Source of the DNA: an uncultured Acidobacteriota bacterium
GTDB taxonomy: Bacteria; Acidobacteriota; Terriglobia; Terriglobales; Acidobacteriaceae
NCBI GenBank assembly: GCA_903832055.1
Contig: CAILAC010000012.1
Coordinates: 272,991 to 336,990, forward strand
DNA: 64,000 bases
Direction: 5' to 3'
The notes below the pieces were generated by a model that saw only the letters and a program-made list of their open reading frames with translations, was not told where the DNA came from and made no database searches. Shown here piece by piece: positions 7,234 through 15,910 of this stretch (within the stretch, counting starts at the first letter, position 1; the number at the start of each line of letters is the position of its first letter). Both the position numbers and the translations under genes were made by a program.

Positions 7234-9054
7234 CTATTGATGGTGGCTTAGGGACCAGACGTATGCGGCGACTGCTTCGACTTGTTCGGGAGTTAGCTGG
7301 GCTCCACCTTTGGCGGGCATGGGGGCGCGGTATTGTTTGGGGGCGAGGACTCCCTGGGCAATGATTTTGGTGATGCCGGCGAGGGAGCCATCGCTCCAGA
7401 GCCAGGTGTTTTTGGTCATGTCGGGGCCGAGGGGGGTTCCGCCGCCGGTGGCACCGTGGCAGGCGGCGCAGGTGCCGCTGGCGACTTTGCCGTGGTAGAT
7501 GCGATCGCCGAGGGCTACCATTTCGGCGGTTGCGCCGGGGGGTACGGCGAGGGGCGCTGCGGGTTGGGTGTCTTCAGCGGGCCTGGCCTCGGCCTGCATT
7601 TCTCCGGCAGATGCGGTGAGGCTGGGGCAGGGAGTGAACTGCGGCGGGGCTGTGGTGGCGGCTGCAGCAGCCGGGTTGCCGGTGTAGGTGATGCGGTAGA
7701 TGGTGCCTTTCATGTCGTCGGCGACGAAGAGGGCACCATCGGGAGCGACGGCGACGCCGGAGGGGCGGTGGACGGCGCCTTCGGGAGAGACGATGCCTCC
7801 AGCGAATCCATCGGCGAAGATTTCGCAGCGGCCGGGCGTGCCAGTGCGGGAGAGGGCCTGAAAGACGATGTTGTAGCCGCCCTGCACGTAGGGAGCGCGA
7901 TCCCACGATCCGTGAAAGGCGATGAAGAGGCCGTTGTGGTAGGCGGCGGGGAACTGATGCTGGTCATAGAAGACCATGCCGTTCGGCCCCCAATGGGCAG
8001 GAAAGGCTGCTACGGGGTCGAGCTTGGTGGCGCAGACGCCGGCCTTTTTGCCGTCGCCGCCATATTCGGGGGCGAGGACGAGGTGCTTGAGGCCGGGGTC
8101 GTAGTAGCAGCGGGGCCAGCCGTAGTCTCCACCGTCTTTGAGGAGCATGACTTCTTCTGAGGGGAGTGTGGCTTCCTGCTCGGGCTGGTAGATTTCGGGC
8201 CAGTTGGCGTGGAGCTGGTCGCGGCCGTGCTGGGTGACGTAGACGCGGCCAGTGGACTTGTCGATGCCGAAGCCCTCGGCGTTGCGGATGCCGGTGGCGT
8301 AGCGCTCGGCGGGGGAGAAGGTCTGGCCGGTTTTCTTTGCGTCATAGCGCCAGATGCCGCCGCGGGTTTCTAGCTCTTTGCAGGGTTCGAGGCCGGGGGA
8401 ATGGGGGGTGCGGTTGGTGGTCTGGCAGGCGTTGGTGGCGGTGGCGACATCGACATAGAGCCCGCCGTCGGCTGCGATGTAGAAGGGGTGCATGGGGTGG
8501 TCGCCGGTTAGGGGAAGGCCGGAGAGGACGGTGACGGCCGGGCCGGTGGGCGCGATGGAGCCGGCGGGCAGGGTGAGTCGGTCTATGCGGTCGTTGACCT
8601 CGAAATAGACGGAGCCGTTGTAGAGAGCGATGCCCGTGCCGCCGTGGGAGCCCTCCTGCAGGGTGGGGCCGAAGCGCTCGATGACGTCGGCTTTGCCGGT
8701 GCCGGACTTGTCCTGGAGGGCGACAAGGAAGCCGCCGTCGTGGACCTTTTCGCCGGCGGGAAAGTAGCCGCCGGACCAGGTGTTGACGTAGACGACTCCG
8801 TTGGGGGCAACGACGAGATGGCGCGCGTGGCCGATGCCGTCGGCGAAGATGGTGGCGCAGAAGCCGGGAGGGAGCTTGAGTCCGCTGTCGTTGCTGGGGC
8901 AGGTGGCGGCGGCGAGGGCCGTGGCGTAGGTGGAGTGCGACGGGCCTATGGAGGTCGGGCCTATTCCAGAGAAGAGGGCGATGGTGCCGAGGGCTACGAG
9001 GGCGGAGCAGAGAATTCTGAACAGGGGGATACGGAATAGGGCGGGTGATCGCAT
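7234..9054 (-). CDS. Secreted PQQ-type sugar (sorbosone/glucose) dehydrogenase with C-terminal cytochrome c
   Basis: This 606-residue exported oxidoreductase has an N-terminal hydrophobic segment (IPLFRILCSALVALGTIALF) that serves as signal peptide. Residues from about 50 to 450 form a six-bladed propeller of the GDH-B/sorbosone dehydrogenase type (ARHLVVAPNGVVYVNTW, GVAVAPDGALFVADD). The C-terminal 100 residues are a class I cytochrome c domain with haem motif CAACH (C529-H533) and a probable axial Met in APMPAKGG. Such fusions pass electrons from sugar oxidation straight to the respiratory chain in the periplasm. Substrate and PQQ dependence are family-level inferences. No pqq synthesis gene is in the window. 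Confidence 0.88.
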   Translation of the reverse strand: MRSPALFRIPLFRILCSALVALGTIALFSGIGPTSIGPSHSTYATALAAATCPSNDSGLKLPPGFCATIFADGIGHARHLVVAPNGVVYVNTWSGGYFPAGEKVHDGGFLVALQDKSGTGKADVIERFGPTLQEGSHGGTGIALYNGSVYFEVNDRIDRLTLPAGSIAPTGPAVTVLSGLPLTGDHPMHPFYIAADGGLYVDVATATNACQTTNRTPHSPGLEPCKELETRGGIWRYDAKKTGQTFSPAERYATGIRNAEGFGIDKSTGRVYVTQHGRDQLHANWPEIYQPEQEATLPSEEVMLLKDGGDYGWPRCYYDPGLKHLVLAPEYGGDGKKAGVCATKLDPVAAFPAHWGPNGMVFYDQHQFPAAYHNGLFIAFHGSWDRAPYVQGGYNIVFQALSRTGTPGRCEIFADGFAGGIVSPEGAVHRPSGVAVAPDGALFVADDMKGTIYRITYTGNPAAAAATTAPPQFTPCPSLTASAGEMQAEARPAEDTQPAAPLAVPPGATAEMVALGDRIYHGKVASGTCAACHGATGGGTPLGPDMTKNTWLWSDGSLAGITKIIAQGVLAPKQYRAPMPAKGGAQLTPEQVEAVAAYVWSLSHHQ

Positions 9055-9166
9055 GGGGCTCTCCTGAGGGGCGGTGTCGAGAAGGGTGGTACGGGCGCGA
9101 AATCCATTATCTATCGTCGATCCCTATGGACGGTCAACTCCGGGAGAATCGAAGTGCAAGACTGAG

Positions 9167-10282
9167 CTAGTTGCTGTATTCGTTGCGGTCGATTTTTCTT
9201 TGTTCGGCCAGGAGGGACATGCTGGTCATCAGGTTTTGGACGCTGACCATGCCGACGATTTTTTCGCCTTCTGCGACGGGGATGAGGGTGAGTCCTTTAC
9301 CGGCGGTGATGCGGCGGATGATGGCACCGAGGGTGTCTTCTGGCTTGGCAACCTGGAAGGTGCGGCTCATGACGCCCTGGATGTAGCCGTTGCCGTCGGC
9401 GCGGAGTGTTTCGACGATGCGCTGGCGGTTGACGATGCCGACGAGGTAGGAGCCGCGGACGACGGGAAAATCTTCCTGGAGGGAGTGGACGCAGCGACCG
9501 AGGGCGTCGGCGAGGGTGTCAGAGGGGGAGAGGGTGGCGAAGTCGGTGAGCATGACTTCGCGCATCTGAACGGTGTCGACGACGGACTGGAAGAAGATGC
9601 CCTGATCTTCGAGCTGGGCTGCGATGAAGATGAAGAAGCCGGCGGCGGCGAGGATGGGGTCGCGGAGGAAGAATCCCCAGGCGAGCAGGCCCATGGCGAG
9701 GGCGGGGCCGAGGCTGGCAAGGGCGCGGCTGGCGGGGGTGGGTCCGTGGGGGCGGGCGAGGGCGTTGCGCAGGACGCGGCCTGCGTCAAGGGGGTAGGCG
9801 GGGAGCAGGTGAAGCACGCCGAGGAAGGCATGAATCCAGACGAGGCTGCGCAGCAAGGCGAGCGGCGTAACCAGGGGCTGGGCCATCAGATCGAGGTTGC
9901 CGCTGGTGCCGGTTAGGACGGCGGCGAGGACGAGTGCGGTGGCGAGGTTAGCGATGGGTCCGGCGAGGGCGAGGGCGTATTGGGTGTTGCCGGAGTTGGC
10001 CTGATCCTGGCTCTCGGGGTTGGCGTAGGCGAAGAGGCCACCGATGGGGAGCAGCATGACGGTGCGCAGGCGCAGGCCGCACCAGGCGGAGACGATGAGG
10101 CGCGCAAATTCGCGGACCGCTACGGCGGAGGCGATGAGCAGCCAGAGCGCGAAGCCGGTAGCCGAGCCGCCGCCGATGTACTGGCTATAGAGCAGGCAGA
10201 CAACGGCGAGGGTGACGAAAAAGGTGTGGATGCGGATTTCGACGCCCATCCACCGGCCCAACGGGATTGACCAACCGCGCAT
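9167..10282 (-). CDS. M50 site-2-protease-like membrane protein with CBS domains, zinc motif lost
   Basis: This 371-residue membrane protein has the layout of Rip3/SpoIVFB-like site-2 proteases: several transmembrane helices (residues about 15-210) followed by a CBS pair. The start MRGWSIPLGRWMGVEIRIH is typical, and ATG 10282 avoids the overlap with rsmD that the longer frame would cause. The usual HExxH is REFAR (R57-E58-F59-A60-R61), so both zinc histidines are replaced. The second motif keeps its aspartate (PLDAGRVL, D166). It is therefore probably not a working zinc protease. It may bind or position membrane substrates, with adenine nucleotides sensed by the CBS domains. Its partner is unknown. 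Confidence 0.85.
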   Translation of the reverse strand: MRGWSIPLGRWMGVEIRIHTFFVTLAVVCLLYSQYIGGGSATGFALWLLIASAVAVREFARLIVSAWCGLRLRTVMLLPIGGLFAYANPESQDQANSGNTQYALALAGPIANLATALVLAAVLTGTSGNLDLMAQPLVTPLALLRSLVWIHAFLGVLHLLPAYPLDAGRVLRNALARPHGPTPASRALASLGPALAMGLLAWGFFLRDPILAAAGFFIFIAAQLEDQGIFFQSVVDTVQMREVMLTDFATLSPSDTLADALGRCVHSLQEDFPVVRGSYLVGIVNRQRIVETLRADGNGYIQGVMSRTFQVAKPEDTLGAIIRRITAGKGLTLIPVAEGEKIVGMVSVQNLMTSMSLLAEQRKIDRNEYSN

Positions 10283-10428
10283 ACATTGATTGTAGCCACT
10301 GGGCCTCGCTGTGCGCGGCGCGGGGGCGTTTTGCAGGGCACAGTTGCGCGGCTGAGGCTGGTTTGAGAGGGTGAGAGTGTGCGTGTGAAGTGTGAAAGCC
10401 AAACGCAACAACGGTTGGGAGGCTAGAT

Positions 10429-11016
10429 GTGCGGGTGATTGCCGGGAAATATCGGTCGCGGCCGCTGGTGGCTCCGGCAGGGATGGACACGCGGCCAACG
10501 GCGGACCGATTGCGGGAGACGCTCTTTAACGTGCTGACGCAGGGCGCGGTGGACCGGGTGGCCGGGGCGGCTTTTCTGGATTTGTATGCAGGTTCAGGGG
10601 CGGTGGGGATTGAGGCTCTGAGCCGGGGTGGGGCCAGGGTGACCTTTGTGGAGCACGGAGCGGCGGCGCTGGCGGTGCTCAGGAAGAATCTCGATGCGCT
10701 GGGGATGCGCGAAGGCGTGGCGGTGGAGCGGCGAAGTGTGGCGGCGTTTCTACGGCGAGAGGGCATCGGGCCGTTTGGGGTGATCTTTCTCGATCCGCCG
10801 TATGAAGAGGCTGAGGAATATGCGCGGACACTCGGATTTTTAGGGGGCGAAGGCGCGGGGTTGCTGGCGGAGGATGCGCTGGTGGTGGCGGAGCACCGGA
10901 AGAAGGATTCGCTGGCGGAGCGGTACGGGGCGCTCAAGCGGGTGCGGGTGAAGGAGCAGGGGGATGCTGGGTTGAGCTTTTATGAGGTGGCTCAGGCTGA
11001 TTCCGCAGCTCAATAG
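10429..11016 (+). CDS. rsmD: 16S rRNA (guanine966-N2)-methyltransferase RsmD
   Basis: This 195-residue Rossmann-fold SAM methyltransferase modifies G966 of 16S rRNA during 30S assembly. Diagnostic segments are VIAGKYRSRPL at the N-terminus, TRPTADRLRETLFNVL, the SAM loop FLDLYAGSGAVGIEALSRG, and the catalytic motif IV FLDPPYEE. The start is GTG 10429, with GGGAGG just upstream. The overlapping ATG 10427 is out of frame. It is divergent from the M50-like gene and its end overlaps the convergent hypothetical gene by 7 bp. Confidence 0.95.
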   Translation: MRVIAGKYRSRPLVAPAGMDTRPTADRLRETLFNVLTQGAVDRVAGAAFLDLYAGSGAVGIEALSRGGARVTFVEHGAAALAVLRKNLDALGMREGVAVERRSVAAFLRREGIGPFGVIFLDPPYEEAEEYARTLGFLGGEGAGLLAEDALVVAEHRKKDSLAERYGALKRVRVKEQGDAGLSFYEVAQADSAAQ

Positions 11017-11534
11017 GGCTCAGCGTTGGGAGACATGATGTCCTGAGGCGCAGAAGTTTCTGGCTGGAAGCAGTTGATTCGCCCGCTGGGGTTGACCCAT
11101 AGATGCACTGGAACTGGGCACGGTTTCGAATCGATGACTTGGAAGAACCGGATGCCTGCACCCGTTGGATCGCTGTCGTAGAAGAGGCTGGTTACGGCTC
11201 CGGAGGGAGTGCGAACGATGGCCACGGCGATCGAGGAATCGAAACCCATCCGGTTGTAGATGACACGAAAGGGTTTGCCAGCTTGATTGGCAGCAAGTGC
11301 GCAATCGGTTGCCTGTTTTGGGTTGCCCCGAACACTGACCCGGCCGCAATTTATCCCATCTCGTCCGGCAAGCTCCTTTGAGCGAACTTCAATGAGTTCG
11401 GGGACTAGATGCGAGATAAGCCTGATCGAACGCGGGCCATTGAGTGCAGCCACAACGATAAGTGCTACCGGAACTGACATGAGGGCGAGTGCTATCTTCA
11501 GAAATTTGATGGGACACCTCTGGATTGATGGCAA
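11010..11534 (-). CDS. Hypothetical membrane-anchored or exported protein
   Basis: This is a 174-residue protein of unrecognised family. Residues about 12-32 (LKIALALMSVPVALIVVAAL) form one hydrophobic helix preceded by basic residues, so it is a signal anchor or signal peptide. The remainder is a compact domain with paired cysteines (GINCGRVSVRG and ATDCALAANQAGKPF) and a strand-rich middle (FRVIYNRMGFDSSIAVAIV). Those cysteines could form a disulfide outside the cytoplasm. There is no functional clue from the neighbours. Confidence 0.7.
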   Translation of the reverse strand: MPSIQRCPIKFLKIALALMSVPVALIVVAALNGPRSIRLISHLVPELIEVRSKELAGRDGINCGRVSVRGNPKQATDCALAANQAGKPFRVIYNRMGFDSSIAVAIVRTPSGAVTSLFYDSDPTGAGIRFFQVIDSKPCPVPVHLWVNPSGRINCFQPETSAPQDIMSPNAEPY

Positions 11535-11579
11535 TCAGTTCGATGAGTGGACCCTGGTGCAACGGTCTGGTTCGTAAAT

Positions 11580-12263
11580 CTAGTTCATCTGGGATGATTT
11601 GGATTTCAGGTATTTGTCGAAGGGGATTTCGAAGTAGAAGAGTTCGTGGCCGTCGGCGTCTTTGATTTTGCGCAGGTTGAGGATTGCGCCTTTGAGTGGG
11701 CGTGAGAGGCCGCTGATGTCGTAGAAGAGGAAGCCGGCGCGGGTGGTGTGGGGTTCTACGACGAGCGCCTGGAACTCGAAGGTGTCGAAATCTTCTTCAA
11801 TCTGTTTGTCGCTGGCCTTGGGTTTGAGGTGAATGGAGGGGAGGGGGCCGGGGAGGGGGATCTTGGTACCGGCCTTCTCTTTGGAAGTCATGAGGCGCTC
11901 CACGTCTTCGGGCTCGGCGGCGGGGATGCGATCGCCGAGGGCGGTGACGTAGATGATGCGGGCGTCGCGGAGAGAGATGGGGTGGTCACTGTTGTTTGTG
12001 ACGATGAGACGCACCGGGAGGACCCCGTGGGAGATGTAATCGACGCGGAAGAGAGCCATCTTTTCGACGGTGTCGTAGGGCTCGGCGGCGATGGCGAGCT
12101 TTTCGTCGGCGTGGACTTCGACGGCGGCGAATTCGGTGGCTGGCTGCACGGCGGGCGGGGTGTGGTCGGCGGCACGAGAGGCGCGCGAGACCGAAATCAC
12201 CAGCAGAAGGACGAGTGCAAAGCGACGGGCGCAGGCGTTTGGATGTAGGCGGGGATATCGCAT
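11580..12263 (-). CDS. Hypothetical exported protein
   Basis: A 227-residue protein with a good Sec signal peptide (MRYPRLHPNACARRFALVLL, cleavage likely after SRAA). The mature part is beta-rich, with segments reminiscent of bacterial Ig-like or NEAT-type sandwich folds (VRLIVTNNSDHPISLRDARI, KGAILNLRKIKDADG). I recognise no family. ATG 12263 was preferred over an in-frame ATG 24 bp upstream because it places the basic residues directly before the hydrophobic core. It is divergent from waaA. Confidence 0.7.
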   Translation of the reverse strand: MRYPRLHPNACARRFALVLLLVISVSRASRAADHTPPAVQPATEFAAVEVHADEKLAIAAEPYDTVEKMALFRVDYISHGVLPVRLIVTNNSDHPISLRDARIIYVTALGDRIPAAEPEDVERLMTSKEKAGTKIPLPGPLPSIHLKPKASDKQIEEDFDTFEFQALVVEPHTTRAGFLFYDISGLSRPLKGAILNLRKIKDADGHELFYFEIPFDKYLKSKSSQMN

Positions 12264-12369
12264 CGGATTCTCAGAAGTGCGGCTCACCTTTGGGTTACTG
12301 GGCTCGACTGTATCATTTCCTTGGCTAACTCTTGCAGCTTAGACCGGGGACCGGGTGATTCGGTAACGC

Positions 12370-13698
12370 ATGATTCTTTTCTTTTACAATCTGGCGCTGG
12401 TGGCGGCACTTGTACTGGGCGCGCCGTGGTGGCTGTGGCGGGTGGCGACCACGATGAAGTACCGCGAGGGGCTGCTGGAGCGGCTGGGCCTGCTGCCAGC
12501 GGGACTGATGCAGAGCGTAAGGCGTGATGGTCGGCCGGTGCTGTGGATTCACGCGGTTTCAGTGGGCGAGGTGCTGGCGGTGAGCCGGCTGGTGCAGTCG
12601 CTGGATGCAGCGCTGCCGGGCTACCGGGTGCTGGTTTCGACGACGACGCGGACCGGGCAGGCGCTGGCGCGGGAGCGGTTTGGGCGAGAGCGGGTCTTCT
12701 ACTGCCCGCTGGATCTGCCCTGGGCGGTGCGGGCCTATCTCAGGGCGCTGAAGCCGGCGATGCTGATTCTGGCGGAGACAGAGTTCTGGCCGAACCTGCT
12801 GAGCGGATGTTTCCGGCGGGGGATTCCGGTGGCGGTGGTGAATGCGCGGATCTCTGACCGCTCGTGGCCGCGCTATTGGCGACTGCGGAGCCTGTGGCGG
12901 CGCTGGCTGAGCCAGCTGGCGGCGGTGCTGGCGCAATCGGAGACCGATGCCGAACGGCTGGAGGCGCTGGGCTGCGCCCCTGAGCGCACAGCTGTGAGCG
13001 GCAATCTGAAGTTTGACGTGCGGGCGGCGGAAGAGGCCGAGGCGACGACGCTGCTGCGAGATGCGCTGGGAGAGATGCGGCTGGTGGTGGCGGGGAGCAC
13101 GCTGGAGGGCGAGGAAGAGCGGCTGCTGGCGGCCTGGGCGGTGCTCGAGAGGGACCATGCGGGGCTGGCGCTGGTGCTTGCGCCGCGGCACCCGGAGCGG
13201 TTTGAGGCGGTAGCTGAACTGCTGGAGGCCGGGGGATTTGCCTGGCGGAAGCGGTCTTCGTTTGGAGACAGGCGGCTGGTGGCGGGGGAGATTGTGCTGT
13301 TGGATTCAATTGGAGAGCTGGCTAGCGTGTATTCGCTGGCGGCGGTGGCCTTTGTGGGGGGGAGCCTGTTTGCAGCGGGAGGGCACAATCCGCTGGAGCC
13401 GGCGCAGTTTGGCGTGCCGATTGTGATGGGGCCGAGCTTCCAGAATTTCAGAGCGATTGTGCAGTTGCTGCTGATCAAGGACGCGATAAGGATTGTGAAA
13501 CCGGGCGAAGCGGGGGCAGCGAACGGGGCCGGGGAGCTGGCAGGCGCGCTGCGCGAGCAGTTGATTGCCGGTGTGGACGGAAAAGTTGCGAGCGGGCGCG
13601 GCGAGCGAGCGCTTGAGGTGTATGAGGAGCAGGCGGGGGCGACGGGGCGCACGATGGCTGCGTTGCTGGCGATTTTGCAACAGCGGGGGAAGGCCTGA
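12370..13698 (+). CDS. waaA: 3-deoxy-D-manno-octulosonic acid (Kdo) transferase
   Basis: This 442-residue GT30 enzyme transfers Kdo from CMP-Kdo to lipid IVA at the inner membrane. An N-terminal hydrophobic helix (LALVAALVLGAPWWLWR) anchors it. WIHAVSVGEVLAVSRLV and VLVSTTTRTGQ belong to the acceptor domain, and AETEFWPNLL to the inter-domain region. The C-terminal donor domain carries FVGGSLFAAGGHNPLEPAQ, the strongest family signature. Its stop overlaps the lpxK start (TGATG), so translation is likely coupled. The number of Kdo residues added cannot be read from sequence. Confidence 0.96.
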   Translation: MILFFYNLALVAALVLGAPWWLWRVATTMKYREGLLERLGLLPAGLMQSVRRDGRPVLWIHAVSVGEVLAVSRLVQSLDAALPGYRVLVSTTTRTGQALARERFGRERVFYCPLDLPWAVRAYLRALKPAMLILAETEFWPNLLSGCFRRGIPVAVVNARISDRSWPRYWRLRSLWRRWLSQLAAVLAQSETDAERLEALGCAPERTAVSGNLKFDVRAAEEAEATTLLRDALGEMRLVVAGSTLEGEEERLLAAWAVLERDHAGLALVLAPRHPERFEAVAELLEAGGFAWRKRSSFGDRRLVAGEIVLLDSIGELASVYSLAAVAFVGGSLFAAGGHNPLEPAQFGVPIVMGPSFQNFRAIVQLLLIKDAIRIVKPGEAGAANGAGELAGALREQLIAGVDGKVASGRGERALEVYEEQAGATGRTMAALLAILQQRGKA

Positions 13699-14660
13699 TG
13701 GGGGCGAGACGGGCCTGGCTTGCGCCGCTGGTACCGCTGTACCGGGCTGCGTCTGCGCTGCGCTGGATGGGGGTAAAGCCGCAACGGCTGGCGCTGCCAG
13801 TGGTGAGCGTGGGGAATCTTTCGGCGGGGGGAACGGGGAAGACGCCGTTTGTGATTGCGCTGGCGAAGCTGCTCAAGGCGGAGCGGATGTATGTGGATGT
13901 GCTTTCGCGGGGGTATGGTCGGAGTTCGAGTGAGGCGGCGTGGGTGAATCCCGAGGGGACGGCGGCGGAATATGGGGACGAGCCGCTGCTGATTGCCCGG
14001 GAGGCCATGGTCTACGTGGCTGCGAAGCGGATTGAGGCGGGTCGGCTGGCGGAGTCGCTGGCGGGTGGCACGCTGGCTCTGCACTTGCTCGATGATGGGT
14101 TTCAGCATCGGCAGCTGCATCGGGATGTGGATATTGTGCTGGTGAATTCCGAAGACCTGGGCGATTGGCTGCTGCCGGCTGGGAATCTGCGCGAGCCGCT
14201 GAGAGCGCTGGGGCGGGCGACGGTGTTTGCGGTATCAGTGGAAGACGACACGGCGGTGGAGCGGCTGCGAGCGATGGGGCTGGGGCAGCCGGTGTGGCGG
14301 TTTCGGCGGGAGATGGTGGTGCCGACGGTGGAAGGGCCGGTATATGCCTTTTGCGGGATTGCGCGGCCGGAGCAGTTTTTTGCCGGGCTGGAGGCGGGTG
14401 GCTTGACGCTGGTGGCGAGGAAGGCTTTTCGGGATCATCACCGGTTCAGCGCGGAGGACTTAAAGGCCCTGGTGGGGTTGGCGGAGCGCGGCGGCGCAAG
14501 GGCGCTGGTGACGACGGAAAAGGACCGGGTGCGAATTGGGGAGCTGGCGAAGCATCTGGGACAGTTCCCGCTGGTGACGGCAGGCTTGAGGATTGTGCTG
14601 GAGGATGAGGCGGGGGTTGCTGCGTGGCTAAGGACGAGAGTTTCCTCCGCGATGCTCTGA
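13698..14660 (+). CDS. lpxK: Tetraacyldisaccharide 4'-kinase
   Basis: This 320-residue inner-membrane enzyme phosphorylates the 4'-position of the lipid A disaccharide to give lipid IVA, the substrate of the preceding WaaA. The P-loop SVGNLSAGGTGKTPF is complete. The family motifs SRGYGRSS, LLDDGFQHRQLHRDVD and FRDHHRFSAEDL follow in order, and the DDGFQH aspartates belong to the catalytic site. A short N-terminal hydrophobic segment provides membrane association. The start overlaps the waaA stop. Confidence 0.97.
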   Translation: MGARRAWLAPLVPLYRAASALRWMGVKPQRLALPVVSVGNLSAGGTGKTPFVIALAKLLKAERMYVDVLSRGYGRSSSEAAWVNPEGTAAEYGDEPLLIAREAMVYVAAKRIEAGRLAESLAGGTLALHLLDDGFQHRQLHRDVDIVLVNSEDLGDWLLPAGNLREPLRALGRATVFAVSVEDDTAVERLRAMGLGQPVWRFRREMVVPTVEGPVYAFCGIARPEQFFAGLEAGGLTLVARKAFRDHHRFSAEDLKALVGLAERGGARALVTTEKDRVRIGELAKHLGQFPLVTAGLRIVLEDEAGVAAWLRTRVSSAML

Positions 14661-14707
14661 CGACATGGCGCGTGAAGCCGGAATCTGGCCTGTGAGAAAA
14701 TTGAGGC

Positions 14708-15910
14708 TTGCGCAAACAGGTTCAGTTTCGATTGCTGGTGGTGCGGCTGGGGGCGATGGGCGACATTCTCCATGCGTTGCCGGCGATTACGGCGCTGCGG
14801 CGGGCGCATCCTGCATGGAAGATTGGCTGGGCGATTGAGCCGCGCTGGCGTGCGCTGCTGGCGACGGAGCTTGACCAGCTTTCTCAGGCGCCGATGCGCA
14901 GTGCGGCGAGTGGAGAGAGAAGCCAGGCGCGTCCGCTGGTTGACCAGATTCACCTGGTGCCAAGCAAGGCGTGGGGGCGCAAGCCTCTGAGCCGGGAGAC
15001 CCTGGATGGGATTCGGTCGTTGCGCGCGGAGTTGCGCGCCGCCGAGTATGAAGCGGTGCTGGATCTGCAGGGAGCGATTCGCTCCTCTGTGGTAGCGCGG
15101 CTCTCTGGATGTCGCCGGATTGTGGGGGAGGCCGTGCCGCGCGAGGCAGTGGCAAAGTGGCTGTTTCATGAACGCATTGAGACCGTGGGCGCGCATGTGA
15201 TTGAGCAGGATGTGGAGCTGGCGAGTGCAGTTGTGGGAGATATGCTGGTGCCCATGGCTCCGGCATTGCCGGTAAGCACGCGGGCGGAGGAGTGGTGCGA
15301 GGATCTGCCGGAGCTGCGCGCGGCGAGTTGGGGAAACAAGCCGGTGGTGCTGATTCACCCTGGGGCGGGGTGGGGCGCTAAGCGCTGGCCGGTGAGCCGC
15401 TATGGTGCGGTGGCAGAAGAGTTTGCGATGCGCGGAGCGACGGTGCTGGTGAATGCAGGGCCGGGCGAGGAAGCGCTGGCAGCGCAGGTGGTAGAGGCAG
15501 CGCATGGGCTGGCGACGGTGGTGCAGAGTTCGCTGGAGCAGCTGATCGAGCTGACGCGGCGGGTTTCGCTGGTGATTGGCGGGGATACCGGGCCGCTGCA
15601 CCTGGCATGCGCGCTGGGCAAGCCGGTGGTGGGGATTTATGGGCCGACTGATCCGCGGCGCAACGGGCCGTATGGCAGTTTGTTTCGCGTGCTGCGTAAT
15701 CCCGAGAGCCGGAGGGACCATACGCGGCGGGAGCAGCCAGAGGCGGGGCTGCTGACGATTACCCCCGACGCGGTGATTGTTGCGGCGGCCGAGTTGTTGC
15801 TGGAGGAGCGCAAAAGACGGCAAGGCGCCGGCGGCAATGCAAGTGGCTGGACGGCAAGTGGCCATACCGGAAATAGTCGAACCGTAGATGTAGAGGGAGG
15901 GCAGCGATGA
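14708..15910 (+). CDS. Lipopolysaccharide heptosyltransferase-like glycosyltransferase (GT9)
   Basis: A 400-residue GT-B glycosyltransferase of family 9. LLVVRLGAMGDILHALPA at the N-terminus and GGDTGPLHLACALGKPVV in the C-terminal domain are the GT9 signatures of WaaC/RfaC-type heptosyltransferases that build the LPS inner core. It follows lpxK by 47 bp. The start appears to be TTG 14708, since no ATG or GTG precedes the conserved strand. The last 35 residues are a low-complexity Gly/Ser-rich tail. The donor could be ADP-heptose or another nucleotide sugar, because no heptose synthesis genes are nearby. Confidence 0.9.
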   Translation: MRKQVQFRLLVVRLGAMGDILHALPAITALRRAHPAWKIGWAIEPRWRALLATELDQLSQAPMRSAASGERSQARPLVDQIHLVPSKAWGRKPLSRETLDGIRSLRAELRAAEYEAVLDLQGAIRSSVVARLSGCRRIVGEAVPREAVAKWLFHERIETVGAHVIEQDVELASAVVGDMLVPMAPALPVSTRAEEWCEDLPELRAASWGNKPVVLIHPGAGWGAKRWPVSRYGAVAEEFAMRGATVLVNAGPGEEALAAQVVEAAHGLATVVQSSLEQLIELTRRVSLVIGGDTGPLHLACALGKPVVGIYGPTDPRRNGPYGSLFRVLRNPESRRDHTRREQPEAGLLTITPDAVIVAAAELLLEERKRRQGAGGNASGWTASGHTGNSRTVDVEGGQR

